NCBI GenBank assembly: GCA_965267435.1
Contig: OZ253960.1
Coordinates: 2,294,001-2,358,000 of the forward strand
Direction: 5' to 3'
From: JAWPMT01 sp965267435
GTDB lineage: Bacteria > Bacteroidota > Bacteroidia > Cytophagales > Cyclobacteriaceae
DNA: 64,000 nt
In this document: one piece after another, positions 42,388 through 51,289 of the stretch
Layout of the letters: every line of letters begins with the position of its first letter
How positions within the stretch are numbered: the stretch's first letter is position 1
The notes under the pieces: model-generated
Databases searched by the model: none
What the model was told of the DNA's origin: nothing
The model's input: the letters and a program-made list of their open reading frames with translations, nothing else
Program-made: the position numbers and the translations under genes

Positions 42388-43770
42388 TCATTCACTTGTC
42401 AGCTCTGCGACCTGCGCGTCATTCTCCGTGGCAAAGGACATCAGCAACTCATGCAATTCATTGGTTATGGCGGTCTCTTCCTGAGATCGGTTGTGCATTT
42501 CATATGGATCTGCCTCCAGATGGAAGAGCTGCCTTCCATCACTACTGGTCAACCTGTATTTCCAAGGTCCCCTACGCACGGCTTCCAATCTCTCATTGCG
42601 GGCATAATAGAATAGCGTGGGTTCATCCCAGTCTCCTCCTTCCAGTATTGGGGTGATATCCCTTCCATCGATGGGGCGATCTGCTGGCAGATCACCACCC
42701 CCTATTGTTACCAGTGTGGTGAAAAGGTCCATGGTATTGACGACCTCATGCGACAACTGCCCTCCTTCGATCCTTCCGGGCCACCTGATAATCGCGGGCA
42801 CCCGATACCCACCTTCATACGTGCTCTGCTTCGCCCCCCGAAAAGGGCCCGTACTTCCTGCATGCCAGCGCTCCACACCTTGTTGTACCATCCGTTCGGG
42901 CAGGTTGTGCCATGGGCCGTTGTCACTGGTGAATATGACGATCGTGTTTTCATCAATACCCAGGGACTGTAGTTTGGCCATGATCTCCCCGGTACTCCAA
43001 TCGATCGTCTCGACAACGTCCCCATAAAGTCCACCTTTTGATTTTCCGATGAATTCCTCCGACGTGCTTATAGGTAGGTGCGGCATACTATGGGCGAGGT
43101 ACAGAAAGAAGGGTTGCTCTTGGTTTGCTTCTATGAAGTTCAACGCCTGCTCCGTGTATCTCTTGGTCAGGTCACCCTGCTCATAGCCAATCTCTTGCAC
43201 CGGTTGGTCGTGCTCATAGAGAAAGAGCCTGTCTTCATCGGTCAACCAGGGGCACCAGGGAAGGATCATGTCATTGCTGTAGGGCAACCCAAAGAAGGAA
43301 TCGAAGCCTCGCGCCGTAGGCAGGTAATCCGGTTTATGGCCCAGATGCCACTTACCGACGGCCATGGTCTTGTAGCCCTGGTCACCAAGGATATCGGCGA
43401 TCGTGATTTCTTCCAGGGGCATACCGTTTTCTGACTCCGGTCCAAAATTCCGCGGGGTATGCCTTATGGGATACCGACCTGTAAGGAGTGCCGCACGGGA
43501 TGGCGTGCAAACAGAGGCCGCCACATAGAAGGACGTAAACCGAATGCCCTCCGCCGCCATCTGATCCAAATGTCTGGTCCTGATCAGCGGATGACCATAG
43601 CTGCTCAAATCTCCGTAACCCAGGTCGTCCGCGAATAGAATAATGATATTCGGCGGCCCTGAAGAAGTCTTCTTGTTTTGGTCCCCACACGCAAAAGAAC
43701 AAAGAGCGAGACTCACAATAAGCAGGGCGCTGGGTCTATTCATGGATAAGAAGGTTTTGAAAGCCGTCAT
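42388..43770 (-). CDS. Arylsulfatase-family lipoprotein
   Basis: A 460-residue type I (formylglycine) sulfatase. The FGly motif C-T-P-S-R is intact (Cys88, Arg92), along with the N-terminal metal site (NIIILFADDLGYGDLSSYG), MAVGKWHLGH, and FTSDNGPWHN with the second metal ligands. A C-terminal subdomain carries YRLTSSDGRQLFHLEADPYEMHN. It has a lipoprotein signal; starting at Met10 (43743) gives the classic MNRPSALLIVSLALCSFAC, while the ATG at 43770 directly abuts the stop of the upstream small gene. Sulfatases remove sulfate esters from glycans or small molecules at the surface or periplasm. The neighbouring SusCD pair may import the product, but a 300-bp gap separates them. Confidence 0.92.
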   Translation of the reverse strand: MTAFKTFLSMNRPSALLIVSLALCSFACGDQNKKTSSGPPNIIILFADDLGYGDLSSYGHPLIRTRHLDQMAAEGIRFTSFYVAASVCTPSRAALLTGRYPIRHTPRNFGPESENGMPLEEITIADILGDQGYKTMAVGKWHLGHKPDYLPTARGFDSFFGLPYSNDMILPWCPWLTDEDRLFLYEHDQPVQEIGYEQGDLTKRYTEQALNFIEANQEQPFFLYLAHSMPHLPISTSEEFIGKSKGGLYGDVVETIDWSTGEIMAKLQSLGIDENTIVIFTSDNGPWHNLPERMVQQGVERWHAGSTGPFRGAKQSTYEGGYRVPAIIRWPGRIEGGQLSHEVVNTMDLFTTLVTIGGGDLPADRPIDGRDITPILEGGDWDEPTLFYYARNERLEAVRRGPWKYRLTSSDGRQLFHLEADPYEMHNRSQEETAITNELHELLMSFATENDAQVAELTSE

Positions 43771-44019
43771 TTACGATAGGTTATCTACCACGAACGTTGC
43801 GGTTGAATCGGCCCAGTTGTCGGTCGAAGGAGCGCTCCGCAAAAGCCCGGCGAGATGTGAAGGCGTCGTGAAATCCCCGAGTCTTCCAAGCACATAGGCG
43901 GCGTACCAGCCGGACCATTGTTCATCCCTTACGCCATGGAGCGCCACTGTCTCGTAGTCATGATGCGCGGCGCCGGCATCTGTCAAAGCGGTTGTAATCT
44001 CTTCTTTGGTTGGCTTCAT
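43771..44019 (-). CDS. Small conserved-looking protein coupled to the sulfatase
   Basis: An 82-residue soluble protein: MKPTKEEITTALTDAGAAHHDYETVALHGVRDEQWSGWYAAYVLGRLGDFTTPSHLAGLL, then a short tail. It is helical, rich in W/Y, with an HHDYE and a D-E-Q-W-S-G-W-Y-A-A-Y-V-L-G-R-L-G-D-F core that I recognise from unnamed small bacterial proteins. No function is assigned. Its stop codon is directly followed by the sulfatase ATG, so the two are probably translated from one message. It is divergent from the D-aminoacylase-like gene, 99 bp away. Confidence 0.7.
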   Translation of the reverse strand: MKPTKEEITTALTDAGAAHHDYETVALHGVRDEQWSGWYAAYVLGRLGDFTTPSHLAGLLRSAPSTDNWADSTATFVVDNLS

Positions 44020-44118
44020 TGTTCTCGAATGGTATAGAGTGCCAATATATATAATGTGGACTGAGAGCCAAGATCACTGTTGATCGCAAAACCCTATCTT
44101 AGCTCAAAACCGATCAAC

Positions 44119-45765
44119 ATGCGCACCTATATCGTACTCACCGCCCTCCTGCTTTCGATCTATTCCTGCGGTCCCGCTGATAAAAAATACGACCTCTTGT
44201 TGACCAACTGCACCATTTACGATGGTGTCTCCCCCAACGCAAGCCAGGGAATGATCGGGATAAAAGGTGACAAAATCGTGGAGATAGGCGAGCTGCAGTC
44301 GACGGATGCGGCAACAACCTTGGACATGGCAGGAATGGCCGTAGCACCTGGCTTCATCAATATGCTGTCCTGGGCCAATGAGGCCCTCATCGAAGATGGA
44401 AGATCTCAAAGCGACATCCGCCAGGGAGTGACGCTGGAAGTTATGGGTGAGGGACGTTCGATGGGCCCTCTCTCAGAGGACATGAAGCAGGAGATGCTGG
44501 AGGATCAGAGCGACATCAAGTATAGCATAGAGTGGACCACACTTGGAGAGTACCTGACCTATCTCGAAAACAAAGGTGTATCCACGAACATCACCTCGTT
44601 CGTCGGCAATGGCACGCTCAGAAGGCACGTGATCGGCTACGAAAATCGCCCAGCCACCGAAGAAGAGATCGCCCAAATGCAAGAGCTCGCTGCGCAAGCC
44701 ATGGCAGAGGGTGCAGTAGGCATTTCTTCCTCGCTTTTGTACGCACCAAGCATGTATGCTGATACCGAGGAATTGATCGCTCTATCATCGGCCGTGAGTC
44801 CGTATGGCGGCATGTACATCTCCCACATCAGGGACGAGGGTGAGTATCTGCTGGAATCCATCGATGAGCTGATTCGAATCAGTGCTGAAGCCAATCTTCC
44901 AGCTGAGGTGTATCACCTAAAAGCATCAGGCACCGGCAACTGGCTCAAAATGGACGCTGCCATTGCCAAAATCGACTCGGCCCGATCGGCCGGACTAGAC
45001 ATCACCGCCGACATCTATACCTACAACGCCAGCTCCACGGGCCTACACGTACAACTACCCGACTGGGCAAGAGAGGGTGGTGTCGATGCGACCATCGAGC
45101 GGCTGACCGACCCGGAGGTCCGAGCCAGGGCGGTCGCAGAAACGGATTTCTCCAACCCTCCCGAGACCATCCTCTTCGTTGGCTTCCGCAATGAGGAACT
45201 AAGGGCCAGGTACACGGGCAAGTTCCTCCCGGAGGTGGCTGCCGACCTGGGCGTGTCCCCGGCTCAGGCCGTTGCTGACCTCATCGTGGCCGACGATAGC
45301 CGGATACAGGTGGTCTACTTTTCCATGTCCGAGGACAACATAACCAAGAAAGTGAAGGTGCCCTGGGTGAGCTTCTGCTCCGATGCCGGATCCTATACGA
45401 ATGAGGGCGTCTTCATCCAGCGAAGCACACATCCTCGCGCCTACGGTTCATTTATACGTGTCATTGGCAAGTTTGCCCGAGACGAAAACGCAATCACACT
45501 CTCCGAGGGTATCAGGAAGCTGACCTCCCTCCCAGCCCAGAACCTGAAGCTCAAGAATCGGGGGCAGCTTGCGCCAGGATACTTTGCCGATATCGTGGTG
45601 TTCGACCCGGATCTGGTGGGAGACAAGGCTACGTTCGAAGATCCCCACCAATACGCCGAAGGCGTGCAGCACGTATTTGTGAATGGCGTGCAGGTACTGA
45701 AGGATGGAGAACATACGGGTGCCACTCCAGGGAGGTTTGTGAAGGGTCCCGGGTATGGGAGTTGA
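44119..45765 (+). CDS. D-aminoacylase-like amidohydrolase lipoprotein with altered metal site
   Basis: A 548-residue lipoprotein (MRTYIVLTALLLSIYSC, Cys17) of the N-acyl-D-amino-acid deacylase branch of the amidohydrolase superfamily. Conserved metal and catalytic positions remain: His236 in YISHIRDEG, His266 in YHLKASG and Asp422 in SFCSDAG. The usual H-x-H at the end of beta-strand 1 is replaced (V-A-P-G-F-I-N-M-L-S-W, 75-85), and the bridging cysteine strand reads GVTLEVMGEG. D-aminoacylases use mainly the Cys/His/His site, and here a glutamate may take the cysteine's place. Expected reaction: hydrolysis of N-acyl-D-amino acids or a related amide in the periplasm. The frame opens at 44080, but ATG 44119 begins the signal. 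Confidence 0.82.
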   Translation: MRTYIVLTALLLSIYSCGPADKKYDLLLTNCTIYDGVSPNASQGMIGIKGDKIVEIGELQSTDAATTLDMAGMAVAPGFINMLSWANEALIEDGRSQSDIRQGVTLEVMGEGRSMGPLSEDMKQEMLEDQSDIKYSIEWTTLGEYLTYLENKGVSTNITSFVGNGTLRRHVIGYENRPATEEEIAQMQELAAQAMAEGAVGISSSLLYAPSMYADTEELIALSSAVSPYGGMYISHIRDEGEYLLESIDELIRISAEANLPAEVYHLKASGTGNWLKMDAAIAKIDSARSAGLDITADIYTYNASSTGLHVQLPDWAREGGVDATIERLTDPEVRARAVAETDFSNPPETILFVGFRNEELRARYTGKFLPEVAADLGVSPAQAVADLIVADDSRIQVVYFSMSEDNITKKVKVPWVSFCSDAGSYTNEGVFIQRSTHPRAYGSFIRVIGKFARDENAITLSEGIRKLTSLPAQNLKLKNRGQLAPGYFADIVVFDPDLVGDKATFEDPHQYAEGVQHVFVNGVQVLKDGEHTGATPGRFVKGPGYGS

Positions 45766-46076
45766 TGAGTGGTTAGTTTTTAGTGGGAGGCGCACTACCC
45801 ACCCATAATGCCAGCCCACTAACCCGCCTCGCGCCGGAGATAGCCTGCAGGCCCTGTGGCAATTACCCTCAAATCACCCCTGGTCTATCTCATCGGCTTA
45901 CGGCCTCTTGACCGAAAATTGAGAATGGAGAATTGAAAATTGAGAATGAAAAATAGCTAACAACTCATACTCCTACTTGATCTTGAAGGGGAATACCATC
46001 ATCGCAATGCTACGTTCCGTTGAATCGGGCCAGGAACGAAACCCGAAAAGCTCTTCAACTCCTCAACGCATAAAAC
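45766..46076. other. Intergenic region with an AATTGAGAATGGAG-type repeat
   Basis: No gene was found. At about 45923-45955 the sequence AAAATTGAGAATGGAGAATTGAAAATTGAGAATG is a low-complexity repeat, broken here as AAAATTGAGAATGG then AGAATTGAAAATTGAG. A 25-bp core of it recurs in inverted orientation near 49937-49961, on the other side of the VOC/VPS10 pair. Confidence 0.6.
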
Positions 46077-46550
46077 CTACTCCTCAAAAATCTGAACACG
46101 ATTCCCATCCGGGTCCCTGAGGATGACCATTCGCTTGCCGCTTTGAGGGTCGGCGACAACATCCCCATGAAATTCCACGGCTTTCGCTTCAAACCATTCA
46201 AGCCATTCCGAAAAGTCCGTGACGGTGAATCCGATCTTGAAGAGTCCCTGGAACCGCGTTTTCTCATCCACTTCCTCCGACAGTGTACTTGGGTCTACCG
46301 CCGAAGCCAGTGCCAGGATCTCGAGGTCCGCCCCTTCTCTTTGGAGGTTCGCCTGGAAGATACCGCGCTCCGGAAGCGCTCTCCGATTAACGACTTCGAA
46401 ACCGAGCACTTGCTGGTACCACTCCAGGGAGGCATCGAAGTCCGAGACGATCACAGCAGCAAAGCTGGATCGCATGGTTGTCTCGGGAGGTCCCTGCGCA
46501 TGGGCGACGCTTACCAGTAAAGCAAGCGCCACCAGATGGATCGCCTTCAA
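46077..46550 (-). CDS. Exported VOC (glyoxalase-fold) protein
   Basis: A 157-residue protein with a signal peptide (MKAIHLVALALLVSVAHAQG) and one vicinal-oxygen-chelate domain: SSFAAVIVSDFDASLEWYQQVLGFEVVNRR, then FKIGFTVTDFSEWLEWFEAKAVEFHGDV, then MVILRDPDGNRVQIFE. The terminal R-D-P-D-G-N-x-(V/I) with a C-terminal Glu is the typical metal-binding end. The first strand has no histidine at the usual metal position (A-V-I-V), so metal binding may be incomplete. VOC proteins range from glyoxalases to resistance proteins; a periplasmic one is less usual. One base separates it from the upstream VPS10-type gene, so they are co-transcribed. Confidence 0.82.
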   Translation of the reverse strand: MKAIHLVALALLVSVAHAQGPPETTMRSSFAAVIVSDFDASLEWYQQVLGFEVVNRRALPERGIFQANLQREGADLEILALASAVDPSTLSEEVDEKTRFQGLFKIGFTVTDFSEWLEWFEAKAVEFHGDVVADPQSGKRMVILRDPDGNRVQIFEE

Positions 46551-46551
46551 G

Positions 46552-49500
46552 CTACGACCCCGTTTGTTCCTGCTTCTTCGTGATAATATGTGGGACGTTC
46601 TTGTCCTTAAATGCCTCGTTCAGCTCTTGCATCTTACCCTGCAGCACCTCATCTCTGTCTCTGCGGAACTCTTCCCACTCTGAAAGGAGGTCCTCCAATC
46701 GGTCTTTCTCACCATCGGTCGGCATAGGGTCGTGACTATCAATGCGACCCTGCAAATTCAGGAGTTCAGCGTTCAGTTGGTTAGGGAAATTGATGACATC
46801 CTGGAAGGTCTTCTGCTTCTCCTGTATCAGATTCGACTCCCACTCGCTGATCATCTCCATCGTGGACTTGCCGGAATCGATCAAGTCCTCCATACCTTCA
46901 AGGCTCTCAAGCAGTTGCTGGTAGGTTTGGATCTGCTTCTTGGCAGAACGCATATCATTCACCGACTCATGAAGATCGATCACCGTCTCACGGATCTGAC
47001 GCAGCAGCGCCTGCTGCTCATTATAAGCGGCCTCGGATCGGTTCAGTCTCGGATCAGGCACAATGTTCACTTTCGTCTCAACCGAGTCTGTCGTCAACAC
47101 GAGTCGAAGCGTGTACTCACCCGGAGCCACCATGTGTCCCCTATAGTCTCCAAAAACAAAAACATCATCAACGTGCGGGATGTAGTCCCTTCTGAAGTCC
47201 CAGGCGAATCGATTGACGCCTTTCTCAACAGGCAACACCGCGGGTGGTGGTGGTCCTCCGGGCCAGGAACGCTGCTTCTTACTCTTGTCACTGGTTATTG
47301 TACGGATCACCTCTCCATCGCCATCCAGCACCTTTAGTGTCAGGGTCGTCGAGTCCAGTTTTTGACTCAGGTAATAGTCGATCAGCACACCACTCGCAGG
47401 GTTCTGCCCCATATTGGTCGGCGCACCGAAGCCTCCTCCCACAAACCGGTAGGTATCCTTAGGCTGATAAATAGTGACTGTATCACTGGTGAAGCTGCCT
47501 TTTGATTGTTGGAGCGCTCCCATGTCATCCAGGATCCAAAAGCTTCTGCCTGCCGTTGCGGCTATGAGGTCATTGTCCCGGAATGTGAGGTCGTTGATAG
47601 CGACAACTGGGAGATTCGCCTGAAATGGTTGCCAGGAGGCGCCGTCGTTGAATGAGACATACAAACCACGCTCTGTACCAGCGTACAGCAACCCTCTCGT
47701 TTGGGGATCTTCGCGCACCACTCGCACAAATGATTCCTCCTGAATGCCGCTATTGATTCTGCTCCAGTTTTCGCCATAGTCCGACGTCTTGTAGATCATC
47801 GGCCCAAAGTCATTGAACTTATAGCCTGTCACGGCGATGTAGGCTGAGGCCGGATCGTGGGGCGATACCTCGATGCTATTGATCATCGTCTCCGACAGGC
47901 CCGCTGGCGTCACGTTGGACCAGTTTTGACCGCCATCCCTCGTGATGTGTACGAGGCCATCATCCGACCCCACCCAGATCGTACCTTGCTCGTGTGTGGA
48001 CTCAACGGCATACAAGATGGTATTGTAGTTTTCTCCTCCAGCACCTTCATTGGTGAAGGGTCCGCCGCCAGCGCCGTGTCTGGTGGTATCGTTCTTGGTC
48101 AGATCAGGACTCACCTCCTCCCAGGTGTAGCCTTCGTTGGTGGACTTGAGCAGTTTGTTACCACCATGGTAGACGACATTACGGTCGTGCGGTGAGGTGA
48201 AAATGGGCGCATTCCAATTGAAGCGGTATTTCTGATCTTCCGGGTAGCTACCCAGGCCGATCTCGGGATAGGCATTGACGGTCTTGCCCGTATTCGTGGC
48301 CTTGTCCCAGACTTCTATGATGCCCTGATAGCAGCCTCCTATCACTCGATCGGGGTTCTTTGGGTCAAATGCCAGGTAGGCACTCTCGCATCCCGCTACC
48401 GAATACCAATCCTTCCAGCCAATGCCTCCGCTGGCCGTGCGGCTCGCTATCGCGATGGCGGAGTTGTCCTGCTGGCCACCGTACACATAGTAAGGGAATT
48501 GCTCATCTGCAATGACTCGATAAAACTGCGCCGTGGGTTGGTTGCGCTGGCTTGACCAGCTCTTGCCGTAATTGAAGGAAACATTGCTGCCACCATCGTT
48601 GGCATTGATCATGTTCTGGTTATTGTTGGGATTGATCCACAGGTCGTGATTGTCTCCGTGCGGAACCGGGATTGGTGTAAACGAATGCCCTCCGTCAATG
48701 GATCGCAAAACCGGGGCATTGAGCACATACACCGTCTGTGGATTCTGAGGGTCCGCAAAGATCTCCATGTAGTACCAGGACCGCGCGATGGTCACGCGGT
48801 TCTTACTGGTCTGTGTCCATTTCTTGCCACCGTCATCAGAACGGTAGACGCCACCTTGGTCTCCCTCAGCCTCGATGACGGCAAACACGCGCTCTGGCAT
48901 TGCCCGGGAAACGGAAACGCCAGATTTGCCCATAACCTCTGGCAAGCCCTCGGTCTGCTTCTCCCAGGTCTCACCGGCATCGGTGGATTTGTAGATCCCG
49001 GAACCTGGCCCACCACTCTCCACAGTCCAGGGGTAGCGGATATGTTGCCACATACTGGCATAGAGGATACGGGGATTGGTCATATCCATCGTCAGGCTGG
49101 ACGCGCCTGTCTTGTCGTCGACATACAAAACCCTGGTCCAGGTGCTGCCGCCGTCTGTCGATTTGTAAATGCCCCTGTCGGTCGTACGACCGTGCACGGC
49201 GCCCTGAGCAGACACGTAGACGATGTCAGGATTATTGGGATGAACAATGACATCTGAGATATGGCGGGTCCTCTCCAGTCCCATGTGCTTCCATGTCTTC
49301 CCTGCATCTGTCGATTTGTACACACCGTCGCCAGCGGAGGTCATGACACCACGAACAGCGTGCTCACCCATCCCGACATAAATGACGTTGGGGTCAGACT
49401 CGCAGATGCCTATGGCACCCACAGAACCTGTCTTGAACTGACCGTCGGAGATGTTCTTCCAGCTGATGCCGGCGTCCTCGGTCTTCCACATGCCTCCACC

Positions 49501-49716
49501 AGTCGTACCCATGTAGTAGGTCTGGGGATTCTGGACGACTCCGGCCACGGCCACAGATCGGCCACCCCGGAAGGGGCCAATATTGCGCCACTTGAGGCCT
49601 TGATAAAGACTGTCAAGTGAAGGTTTTTCTACAGGAGTCTCTGATTTCTTTTTGCGCTGTGCGGTAGAAGGAAGGACTGCCACGAGGATGAGGCAAGCAA
49701 CTAAGTAGCGTATCAT
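46552..49716 (-). CDS. Secreted sortilin/VPS10-like beta-propeller protein, second copy
   Basis: A 1054-residue protein with a signal peptide (MIRYLVACLILVAVLPSTAQ). It has repeated Asp-box/BNR motifs (MWKTEDAGISWKN, VYKSTDAGKTWKH, IYKSTDGGSTWTR, IYKSTDAGETWEK, VYRSDDGGKKWTQ, HITRDGGQNWSN). The large propeller is followed by a beta-sandwich (GVNRFAWDFRRDYIPHV...APGEYTLRLVLTTDS) and a helical C-terminal tail (LLRQIRETVIDLHESVNDMRSAKKQIQTYQQLLESLEG). The order matches the protein at 16662-19736, but the sequences differ throughout, so the duplication is old. No catalytic residues are assigned. Its partner here is a VOC protein instead of a LolA-like one. Confidence 0.87.
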   Translation of the reverse strand: MIRYLVACLILVAVLPSTAQRKKKSETPVEKPSLDSLYQGLKWRNIGPFRGGRSVAVAGVVQNPQTYYMGTTGGGMWKTEDAGISWKNISDGQFKTGSVGAIGICESDPNVIYVGMGEHAVRGVMTSAGDGVYKSTDAGKTWKHMGLERTRHISDVIVHPNNPDIVYVSAQGAVHGRTTDRGIYKSTDGGSTWTRVLYVDDKTGASSLTMDMTNPRILYASMWQHIRYPWTVESGGPGSGIYKSTDAGETWEKQTEGLPEVMGKSGVSVSRAMPERVFAVIEAEGDQGGVYRSDDGGKKWTQTSKNRVTIARSWYYMEIFADPQNPQTVYVLNAPVLRSIDGGHSFTPIPVPHGDNHDLWINPNNNQNMINANDGGSNVSFNYGKSWSSQRNQPTAQFYRVIADEQFPYYVYGGQQDNSAIAIASRTASGGIGWKDWYSVAGCESAYLAFDPKNPDRVIGGCYQGIIEVWDKATNTGKTVNAYPEIGLGSYPEDQKYRFNWNAPIFTSPHDRNVVYHGGNKLLKSTNEGYTWEEVSPDLTKNDTTRHGAGGGPFTNEGAGGENYNTILYAVESTHEQGTIWVGSDDGLVHITRDGGQNWSNVTPAGLSETMINSIEVSPHDPASAYIAVTGYKFNDFGPMIYKTSDYGENWSRINSGIQEESFVRVVREDPQTRGLLYAGTERGLYVSFNDGASWQPFQANLPVVAINDLTFRDNDLIAATAGRSFWILDDMGALQQSKGSFTSDTVTIYQPKDTYRFVGGGFGAPTNMGQNPASGVLIDYYLSQKLDSTTLTLKVLDGDGEVIRTITSDKSKKQRSWPGGPPPPAVLPVEKGVNRFAWDFRRDYIPHVDDVFVFGDYRGHMVAPGEYTLRLVLTTDSVETKVNIVPDPRLNRSEAAYNEQQALLRQIRETVIDLHESVNDMRSAKKQIQTYQQLLESLEGMEDLIDSGKSTMEMISEWESNLIQEKQKTFQDVINFPNQLNAELLNLQGRIDSHDPMPTDGEKDRLEDLLSEWEEFRRDRDEVLQGKMQELNEAFKDKNVPHIITKKQEQTGS

Positions 49717-50022
49717 AAGTGGGTTAGTTTCGGTATGGCGACTAATATAGTTCGGGAAGTTGAAAAGTAGAGTGTGGAATGTGGAGAGCGGGTTGTGGAG
49801 GTTTGGGGTGGAGTGGAGAAGTGGAGAGTTTAGGGGGGCGAAGTGGAGTGCGGGTTGTTGAGGTTTAGGGTGGAGAGTTGAGAAGTGGAGAGTGGAGAAG
49901 TGGAGTGTTTAGGTTTGGAATAGTTTACCGAAGTTCTCAATTCTCCATTTTCAATTTTCAATTGAAAGAAAGGCGACCATGAGCGTCAGCCAGAGGCGAT
50001 GGGCCGTGCGCCCACAACTCAA
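49717..50022. repeat. Purine-rich low-complexity region
   Basis: From about 49757 to 49915 the plus strand is made of degenerate GTGGAGAGTTGAGAAGTGG-type units with almost no C. It is followed at 49935-49965 by TTCTCAATTCTCCATTTTC and TCAATTTTCAATTG, the inverse of the repeat near 45925-45955. No gene is present. Confidence 0.75.
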
Positions 50023-51126
50023 TCACTTGACCAAAGGCAGCACGCGATCATAAAACCATCTGATGGGTTGTAACTCTTCGGCATAGGATGCTGAGCGATC
50101 ATTCGTTACCGCCACGACCATATCGAGGGCCGGAATTACAAATATGAACTGTCCCCAGTGCCCATAAGCCATCAAGATATCGGGATCATCTCCGCGAGGG
50201 TCCATGGGCAGAAGCCACCACATATAGCTATATCCGGCATCGGCCTTACTAGCCAGGCGTTCGGCGAAAGGCACGCTCTTCTCCAGCGACTCCTCAATCC
50301 ATGACGACGGCAGGATCTGCTGGTCGCCCCATCTCCCAGCCTGAAGATAGAGGTAGCCGATGCGAACCATGGCGTCGGGAGTGAGGAAGAGCCCACCACC
50401 TGTATGAGGAATACCCCGATGACCCCAGCTCCAGTAAGCGTCGGAAATACCCAGGGGTTCGAAGAGGTTCGCCTGAGCGAAGTCCTCTACATTTTGACGG
50501 GTAGCATTTTGCAGCAAGCCACCCATGAGAATGGCAATCCCACTATTGTAGTACCACTTTTGCCCTGGGGCGCCCTCCATTTCGTAGTCCAGGACATACT
50601 TCATTTTGTCGCCACTGAAGCGGTTGAGTGCACCAAGATGTCGCTCACCAGTCCAGGCTTGCCCGGTGCGCATGGTCAGGCAATGCCTAAGATTCATCGC
50701 TCGCTTGTGATTATCCAGATGTTTGATGCGATCGTACTCGGGGAAGAAATCCAGGACTTTCTGATCGAGGCTTTCGATATGTCCCTGCTGTAGGGCGATC
50801 CCTACCAAAGTACTTGTGATACTTTTCGTGACTGACTGCATGGTATGCGCGGTCTCGCCGTCGTAGCTTCCAAAAGTCTCCTTGACCACCATGTATCCAT
50901 TTTTGACGATGGTAAAGGAGGAAATGGGTCGCTGTAGCTTGCCGGATCGCAAGTCATCGACCAGGCGCTGCAATTGCTCACCGTCCAAACCCTGGCCTTC
51001 AGGTGGGCTGCTCCGCCAGGTCCTCCCAGGGAAGTACGGATCAGTTTCTGTGGTTGGCTGCTGAGCAGGGGATTCACAGAAAGTAAGGAGCACAGGTAGG
51101 ATAAAAAGGAGTCTGGACAATCGCAT
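50023..51126 (-). CDS. Serine hydrolase of the beta-lactamase/class C fold (lipoprotein or secreted)
   Basis: A 367-residue protein starting at MRLSRLLFILPVLLTFCESP; Cys17 could be lipidated. The penicillin-binding-like active site is clear: Ser98-V-T-K (QSVTKSITS), the YYN motif (Tyr192-Tyr193-Asn194) and a downstream GHWGQFIFVIP segment in the place of the K/H-T/x-G strand. Such enzymes act as esterases, D-aminopeptidases or transesterases; beta-lactam hydrolysis is not implied. The frame extends 30 codons upstream (to 51216) but the added sequence lacks signal-peptide character. It stands alone, separated from the giant gene upstream by a terminator. Confidence 0.87.
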   Translation of the reverse strand: MRLSRLLFILPVLLTFCESPAQQPTTETDPYFPGRTWRSSPPEGQGLDGEQLQRLVDDLRSGKLQRPISSFTIVKNGYMVVKETFGSYDGETAHTMQSVTKSITSTLVGIALQQGHIESLDQKVLDFFPEYDRIKHLDNHKRAMNLRHCLTMRTGQAWTGERHLGALNRFSGDKMKYVLDYEMEGAPGQKWYYNSGIAILMGGLLQNATRQNVEDFAQANLFEPLGISDAYWSWGHRGIPHTGGGLFLTPDAMVRIGYLYLQAGRWGDQQILPSSWIEESLEKSVPFAERLASKADAGYSYMWWLLPMDPRGDDPDILMAYGHWGQFIFVIPALDMVVAVTNDRSASYAEELQPIRWFYDRVLPLVK

Positions 51127-51228
51127 AAGAATAATTCCCTTGGCCAGATTGTACGCATCTGAATGAAAAAGGTCGGTGATGGCCTCATGCAATTCTGTAC
51201 AAATGGAAGCAGTCACACTTCAGAGCAT

Positions 51229-51261
51229 AAAAAAAGGCGGCCGTCCCTACGAACGCCCGCC
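51229..51261 (-). terminator. Intrinsic terminator of the giant T9SS gene
   Basis: On the minus strand GGCGGGCGTTCG...CGGCCGCC forms a GC-rich stem followed by seven T, about 28 nt after the stop codon at 51290. Confidence 0.85.
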
Positions 51262-51289
51262 TAATTCAACCTTCGTTAAAAAAAGGTCG

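Noticed and set aside
42388..45765. Complete polysaccharide utilisation locus including sulfatase and amidohydrolase
   Set aside because: The sulfatase is separated from susC by 300 bp, the amidohydrolase is divergent, and no glycoside hydrolase or lyase is present, so a polysaccharide substrate cannot be claimed.
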